From contig CAJQTO010000009.1 in the NCBI GenBank assembly GCA_905620465.1, forward strand, positions 1-40,071: DNA of 40,071 nucleotides, written 5' to 3'. This DNA comes from an uncultured Candidatus Pelagibacter sp. Lineage in GTDB: Bacteria > Pseudomonadota > Alphaproteobacteria > Pelagibacterales > Pelagibacteraceae. Below, in pieces: positions 36,024 to 40,071 of the stretch. Every line of letters begins with the position of its first letter. Position 1 is the stretch's first letter. The notes beneath the pieces were generated by a model that saw nothing but the letters and a program-made list of their open reading frames with translations, was not told where the DNA came from and ran no database searches. The position numbers and the translations under genes are program-made.

Positions 36024-37325
36024 TTAAATATTTAAAAATAATCTTCTTGGATCTTCTAGGTTCTCTTTAACCATTTTCAGGAATGAAACTGATTCTTTTC
36101 CATCAATAATCCTATGGTCATAAGATAGTGCAAGATACATAATTGGTCTAATTTTAATTTCACCGTCTACTACTACTGGTCTTTCAACTATATTGTGCAT
36201 TCCTAGTACTCCAGATTGTGGTAAGTTTAATATTGGAGTAGATAACATTGAGCCATAAACGCCCCCATTGCTTATGGTAAAAGTTCCACCTTGAAGATCT
36301 TCAATCGTCAATTTTCCATTCTTTGCTTTTTCAGAAATAACTTTGATATTTTTTTCAATATCAGAAAATGATAACTCATCTGCATTTTTCAAAACTGGAA
36401 CGACTAATCCTTTTTCAGTACCTACTGCAAAACTTATATTATAATAATTTTTATAAATAATTTCATCTCCCTCAATTTCAGCATTAACGGGTGGAAACAT
36501 TTTTAAAGCGGCAACACAAGCTTTTACAAAAAAAGACATAAATCCTAGTTTAATTCCATATCTATCTTGAAAATCTTCTTGATTTTCTTTTCTAATTTCC
36601 ATTATGCTTGTCATATCAACTTCATTAAACGTAGTTAATAAGGCAGCATTTTCTTGTGCTTGCTTTAACCTTTTTGCAATTGTTTGTCTAAGTCTGGTCA
36701 TTTTAATTCTTTCCTCTTGACCATATTTAATTTTTCTCTCTGATGGTTGTGGATTTACTCCCATCAAACTAATTAAATCACCTTTAAGAATTCTGCCACC
36801 TTTTCCAGTGCCCGTAACATTTTCTAAATTAATTTTATTTTCAACTGCAATTTTTCTAACTGCTGGAGAAAGTTTTTCATTCTTTTGTTTTATTGATTTG
36901 CTTTTTTTTTCTTTAATTTCTTTAGTTAATACTAAGGGTTCTTCATTTAATTTTAGTGGTTCTTCAGGTATTATTTTTTCTTCAGAAATTTTAGGTATTT
37001 TTCTTTCGGTTGTTAAATTAACAACATTATTTTCTTTTTTTTCTGGTTTAGCTTTTATAATTTTATTTTCTTCAGATGTTTGAATATCATTTTGACTAAT
37101 TGAACCAAGCACAGCACCTACCTCGACTATAGCTCCATCTTGAGAGCTTATTTTAGACAAAACTCCATTAATGGGCGAGGGAACTTCTACATTAACTTTA
37201 TCAGTTTCTAGCTCTACAATAGCTTCATCAACTTTAACGCTATCACCTTCATTTTTAAGCCATTTAGCAACAGTTGCTTCTGTGATGCTTTCTCCTAAAG
37301 TTGGTACTACAATTTTTTCAATCAT
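36024..37325 (-). CDS. sucB: 2-oxoglutarate dehydrogenase E2, dihydrolipoyl succinyltransferase
   Basis: Core subunit of the 2-oxoglutarate dehydrogenase complex. The 433 aa contain one lipoyl domain (1-78; lipoyl Lys43 in [11 protein letters not shown]), a long charged linker (80-150), a peripheral subunit-binding domain (about 151-187; [14 protein letters not shown]), and the catalytic acyltransferase domain with [16 protein letters not shown] near the C-terminus (catalytic His of DHRxxDG). Single lipoyl domain and sequence next to sucA favour succinyl- over acetyltransferase. It lies two bases after sucA and abuts lpd. Confidence 0.96.
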   Translation of the reverse strand: MIEKIVVPTLGESITEATVAKWLKNEGDSVKVDEAIVELETDKVNVEVPSPINGVLSKISSQDGAIVEVGAVLGSISQNDIQTSEENKIIKAKPEKKENNVVNLTTERKIPKISEEKIIPEEPLKLNEEPLVLTKEIKEKKSKSIKQKNEKLSPAVRKIAVENKINLENVTGTGKGGRILKGDLISLMGVNPQPSERKIKYGQEERIKMTRLRQTIAKRLKQAQENAALLTTFNEVDMTSIMEIRKENQEDFQDRYGIKLGFMSFFVKACVAALKMFPPVNAEIEGDEIIYKNYYNISFAVGTEKGLVVPVLKNADELSFSDIEKNIKVISEKAKNGKLTIEDLQGGTFTISNGGVYGSMLSTPILNLPQSGVLGMHNIVERPVVVDGEIKIRPIMYLALSYDHRIIDGKESVSFLKMVKENLEDPRRLFLNI

Positions 37326-37327
37326 TA

Positions 37328-40071
37328 TTATTCAAAAACTTTATTAATAATTTCCTGCTGTTGAGATGCATGTCTTTTTGCATATCCTGTAGCAGGGGAC
37401 GCATCTGGACTTCTTCCAATATAAGAAATTTTTACATTATTAGCTTTAATAGTTTCTAATGTCCATTGTATATAGTCCCTCACCGAAAACCAAGCTCCCA
37501 TATTTTTTGGCTCTTCTTGGCACCAATAGAATTTAGCATTTTTAGCATAGACTTTAAGCTCTTTAACAAGAGTTTTTGCTGGAAAAGGGTATAATTGTTC
37601 AATTCTGTACAATACTACATCATCTATTTTTAATTTTTCTCTAGCAGCCAATAAATCAAAATAAACTTTTCCAGAACACATTATCACTTTTTTAATTTCT
37701 GAACTTTTTTTCAATTTTATAAACCCATTAATTTTTGGATCTATAGCATGATCCCATAAAATTCTATGAAATGAATTTTTTTTGTTAAAATCTTCTAAAT
37801 TAGAAACACAATATTTATTTCTTAATAAAGATTTGGGTGTCATAATAATCAATGGTTTTCTAAAATCTCTATGCATTTGTCGTCTCAAAGCATGAAAGTA
37901 GTTTGCTGGAGTAGTACAATTCATTACTTGCATATTATCATTTGAACATAGTTGCAAAAATCTCTCTAGTCTTGCTGATGAATGTTCTGGTCCTTGACCC
38001 TCATATCCATGAGGGAGCAACATCACTAAACCTGAAGCTCTAGACCATTTTCTTTCTCCAGATGCAATAAATTGATCAATTACAACTTGTGCGCCGTTAG
38101 CAAAATCTCCAAATTGAGCTTCCCACAAAGTAAGAGTATTTGGCTCAACTAAACTATACCCATATTCAAAACCTAGAACAGCTAATTCAGATAAAAAACT
38201 ATCTACTACCTCAAATTGTTTTTGACTATTTGAAATATTATTAAGTGGAATATAACGCGAATTATCAGATTGATTTCTTAAAACTGAATGCCTCTGACTA
38301 AAAGTTCCTCTACCAGAATCTTGTCCCACCAATCTAACTGGATACCCTTCCTCTAATAATGAGCCAAATGCTAAAGCTTCAGCAGTCGACCAATCTATAC
38401 CTGATCCTTTTTTTACCGACTCCCTTCTTAATCTTAATATTTTAATAATAGTTTTGTGTAAGTTTAGTTCTAGTGGCGTACTATTAATTTTTTCTGATAT
38501 TCTTAAAAGTTTATCAGTATCTGCTCCACTCACTCCTCTTTTATCTTTTCCTTTTTCAGGTTTATATGCAGACCAAGTACCTTCAAACCATTCAATTTTG
38601 GGTTTGTAATCTTTTGCATTTTTAAATTGATCATCAAGCAAATCTTTAAATTTTTTTATAAAACCACTTAAATCTTCATTAGAAATTGTATTGTCATTTA
38701 TTAGTTTATTCCCATAGACTTTTACTGGCGATGGGTGCGACCTAATTTTTTTATACATAAGTGGCTGAGTGAATGATGGTTCGTCACCTTCATTATGACC
38801 AAACCTTCTGTAACAAATTAGATCAATTACAACATCTCTATTGAATTTTAACCTAAATTCTGTTGCTATTCTTGCCGCGTAAACTGCTGCTTCTGGATCA
38901 TCTCCATTCACATGTAATATTGGTGCATCAACCATTTTGGCAGCATCAGATGGGTAAGGTGAAGATCGAGCAAATCTAGGACTTGTTGTAAATCCAATTT
39001 GATTATTTATTATAACATGAATAGTACCTCCAGTATTATGACCAGGTAAGCCTGACATAGCAAAACACTCTGCTACAACTCCTTGGCCTGCAAAAGCAGC
39101 ATCACCATGAACTAAAATTGGGATAACTTTTTTTCTCTCTTTATCTTTATGAAAAAATTGTTTAGCTCTAGTTTGTCCTAAAACAACTGGATTAACAGCT
39201 TCTAAGTGAGATGGATTGTCTGTTAAACTAACATGCACTGAGTTACCATCAAACTCTCTATTTGAAGATGCTCCCAAATGATACTTAACATCACCAGCAC
39301 CTTCTTCAGATGATAAGTTAATTTCTCCAGCAAATTCATTAAATATTCTTTTGTATGACTTTTGTAAAACATTGGCTAAAACATTAAGTCTTCCTCTGTG
39401 GGACATTCCAATTTTAACTTCTTTAACATTGCATTGACTACCTATTTTTATTATTTGTTCCAGGGCTGGGATTAAGCTTTCTGCACCATCTAATCCAAAT
39501 CTTTTTGTTCCAACATATTTTGTGTGTAGAAATTTTTCAAAGCCCTCTGCTTGAATTAATTTATTTAAGATAGCTTCCTTACCATTTTTTGTAAAATGCA
39601 AAGTATCTTCTGATTTTTCCACTCTATCTCTAAACCATGTTCTTTCTTTTGGATTTGATATATGCATATATTCATAGCCTATTGAGCCACAATAAGTTTT
39701 TTTTAAAAAATTTAAAATTTCACGAATATTAGAATATTGTTTGTTGATTGCTCCATCTAAATAAATTTTTTTTTGGTAATCTTCTTTTTTAAATCCATAA
39801 AACTTTGGATGAAGTTCATCTAAATATTCTGACTCCAACAATCCTAGTGGGTCAAGCTTAGCTATCAAGTGTCCTCTTAGTCTGTAAGATCTAATTATTG
39901 CAACAGCTTTCATTGATTCACTATTTGATTTAAGTAAATCTTTTTGATTAATTTCACCAATAATTTCTTTGCTGGATAAATTTATTTCATTTTTTTCAAT
40001 TATTTTTTGAATTTCATCTATATTAATCTTATTTTTTTTAGGGCTCCATGAAGGTCCATTAATTTCTTTTA
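37328..40071 (-). CDS. sucA: 2-oxoglutarate dehydrogenase E1 (gene cut by window end)
   Basis: Thiamine-diphosphate decarboxylase of the 2-oxoglutarate dehydrogenase complex. The frame is open from 37328 to the end of the window (at least 913 codons), so the ATG at 39911-39913 is internal: before it one reads NGPSWSPKK and other residues typical of the E1 N-terminal region. Diagnostic segments are [29 protein letters not shown], the thiamine-binding [42 protein letters not shown] and [17 protein letters not shown]. The true start lies beyond base 40071. Together with sucB and lpd this forms a complete complex. Confidence 0.96.
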   Translation of the reverse strand, partial: KEINGPSWSPKKNKINIDEIQKIIEKNEINLSSKEIIGEINQKDLLKSNSESMKAVAIIRSYRLRGHLIAKLDPLGLLESEYLDELHPKFYGFKKEDYQKKIYLDGAINKQYSNIREILNFLKKTYCGSIGYEYMHISNPKERTWFRDRVEKSEDTLHFTKNGKEAILNKLIQAEGFEKFLHTKYVGTKRFGLDGAESLIPALEQIIKIGSQCNVKEVKIGMSHRGRLNVLANVLQKSYKRIFNEFAGEINLSSEEGAGDVKYHLGASSNREFDGNSVHVSLTDNPSHLEAVNPVVLGQTRAKQFFHKDKERKKVIPILVHGDAAFAGQGVVAECFAMSGLPGHNTGGTIHVIINNQIGFTTSPRFARSSPYPSDAAKMVDAPILHVNGDDPEAAVYAARIATEFRLKFNRDVVIDLICYRRFGHNEGDEPSFTQPLMYKKIRSHPSPVKVYGNKLINDNTISNEDLSGFIKKFKDLLDDQFKNAKDYKPKIEWFEGTWSAYKPEKGKDKRGVSGADTDKLLRISEKINSTPLELNLHKTIIKILRLRRESVKKGSGIDWSTAEALAFGSLLEEGYPVRLVGQDSGRGTFSQRHSVLRNQSDNSRYIPLNNISNSQKQFEVVDSFLSELAVLGFEYGYSLVEPNTLTLWEAQFGDFANGAQVVIDQFIASGERKWSRASGLVMLLPHGYEGQGPEHSSARLERFLQLCSNDNMQVMNCTTPANYFHALRRQMHRDFRKPLIIMTPKSLLRNKYCVSNLEDFNKKNSFHRILWDHAIDPKINGFIKLKKSSEIKKVIMCSGKVYFDLLAAREKLKIDDVVLYRIEQLYPFPAKTLVKELKVYAKNAKFYWCQEEPKNMGAWFSVRDYIQWTLETIKANNVKISYIGRSPDASPATGYAKRHASQQQEIINKVFE

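Overview
The window looks like a piece of a marine SAR11 (Pelagibacterales, Alphaproteobacteria) chromosome. It is very AT-rich (about 30% GC by eye). Gaps are tiny or negative, and neighbouring genes often overlap by 1 to 20 bases. Alphaproteobacterial hallmarks are a RegA/ActR-type regulator, a class I lysyl-tRNA synthetase, the hisC-tyrC / metX-metW divergent pair, a SAM-II riboswitch in front of metX, and a detached F1 cluster atpHAGDC. I see no tRNA, rRNA, CRISPR array, transposase or prophage gene.

Layout. 1-1403 (-): 5' two thirds of the N-terminal domains of polA, cut by the window edge. 1455-2972 (+): an ABC ATPase and the biotin S-component bioY, whose 5' end appears frameshifted in a run of eight T. 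2965-3537 (-): regA. 3678-6778 (+): a three-gene polyamine operon (ornithine/lysine decarboxylase, deoxyhypusine-synthase-like enzyme, agmatinase-like ureohydrolase) behind a strong leader hairpin. 6775-10312 (-): lysK-pyrD-rpmB-yhhQ. 10404-14033 (+): trkH, an AmpG-like permease and a cytoplasmic NlpC/P60 peptidase, the last two probably for murein peptide recycling. 14030-16011 (-): hisC-tyrC. 16079-18635 (+): promoter, SAM-II riboswitch, metX-metW-gloB. 18646-25312 (+): rplU-rpmA-obg-proB-proA-nadD-rsfS-ctpA-rppH. 25295-30080 (-): atpHAGDC, preceded by priA (30191-32146). 32147-34645: the least ordinary part, with two overlapping genes for secreted alpha/beta hydrolases, an 8-bp tandem repeat, a 92-codon stop-free extension, and two near-identical 21-bp direct repeats, one being the 3' end of lpd. 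34623-40071 (-): lpd-sucB-sucA, the 2-oxoglutarate dehydrogenase complex, with sucA cut by the window edge.

Most genes are housekeeping: translation, ATP synthesis, TCA cycle, and Met, Pro, Tyr and polyamine metabolism. The points most worth following are the deoxyhypusine-synthase-like enzyme in an organism expected to lack eIF5A, the metX leader with a possible competing stem, the bioY frameshift, and the repeat-bounded hydrolase cassette wedged between two housekeeping operons.
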